From positions 2,936,387 through 3,000,386 of the forward strand of contig JACTAT010000036.1 in NCBI GenBank assembly GCA_014526335.1: DNA of 64,000 nt, read 5' to 3'. Below the pieces are notes generated by a model. The model made no database searches, was not told the DNA's origin, and worked only from the letters and a program-made list of their open reading frames with translations. A program made the translations under genes and the position numbers. The DNA comes from Chrysaora quinquecirrha. Lineage: Eukaryota; Cnidaria; Scyphozoa; Semaeostomeae; Pelagiidae. The number at the start of each line of letters is the position of its first letter. The stretch's first letter is position 1. Positions 63,709-64,000 of the stretch are shown here, piece by piece.

Positions 63709-64000
63709 AGCCCTGACCAAGCGACCAAACATTGTTTGTCGAACATTTGAAATTTGCTTATCAAACGTACGTTTTACAGTTTGCCATGTTGACAACATTA
63801 TACGTCGATGTTCCTTTTTTGAGCTTCTCCTGATCTTATGGCCCTGACCAGACGATCAAACAATGTTGGTCAAGCATCTGGAATTTGCTTGTGCTTGTAA
63901 AATTTTCGACCATTTTGTCAGGTCAAAAAAGAATGCTCCTCAAACAGTTTTTTGGTTGCGAAAAGCAGAAAAAAGTGTTTCAACCCGCGCTGAGTTGACA
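63709..64000. mobile_element. GGCCCT..AACGATCAAACATT-family copies at the window edge
   Basis: AGCCCTGACCAAGCGACCAAAC starts one copy and GGCCCTGACCAGACGATCAAAC a second at about 63840. Both are followed by GTTGGTC/GTTTGTC and GAATTTGCTT. It is cut by the window end. Confidence 0.6.

Overview
The window is intron-rich animal DNA of low GC content. It holds four genes, all on the + strand, spread among dense non-autonomous transposable elements. I read the genes by joining exons at GT..AG boundaries with consistent phase, because almost every long uninterrupted frame is a shadow or lies in a repeat. The close match of the first three proteins to vertebrate families, and the kind and density of short inverted-repeat elements, suggest an early-branching invertebrate, most likely an anthozoan cnidarian such as a coral or sea anemone. 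The organism is an inference; the eukaryotic, metazoan nature is clear.

Layout. 1-4731: repeats and the upstream region of gene 1. 4732-11265: PSMD10 (gankyrin, proteasome regulatory-particle chaperone), seven coding exons, 224 aa. 13459-15430: a UBALD1/2-type UBA-like protein, three coding exons, 111 aa. 21371-34308: WDR13, fifteen coding exons, 485 aa. 41776 to beyond the right edge: the first four coding exons (150 aa) of a gene I cannot name, with a 16 kb second intron.

The introns and spacers hold recognisable retroelement remains: a Penelope-like GIY-YIG and linker fragment, a LINE 3' end split by a foldback element, a second LINE tail antisense inside WDR13, and three tRNA-derived SINE families. 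They also hold many inverted-repeat DNA elements: a TACAC..TATAAG family, a GGCTAAAC family, pogo/Tigger-like elements, GGCCCCGTTTACAC, GGGGGCTTATT and others, two foldback elements of about 1.9 and 2.6 kb, minisatellites, (CTAA)n and (ATC)n tracts.

The most notable pattern is that many of these unrelated short DNA elements are built from one short word repeated in both the termini and the subterminal sequence. In the TACAC family the word differs between subfamilies but is uniform within each copy. A second pattern is one minisatellite core, CAGTACNGTGGRGG, at three distant places. The genes do not form an obvious pathway: PSMD10 and UBALD both touch the ubiquitin/proteasome field, but no operon-like relation is implied.
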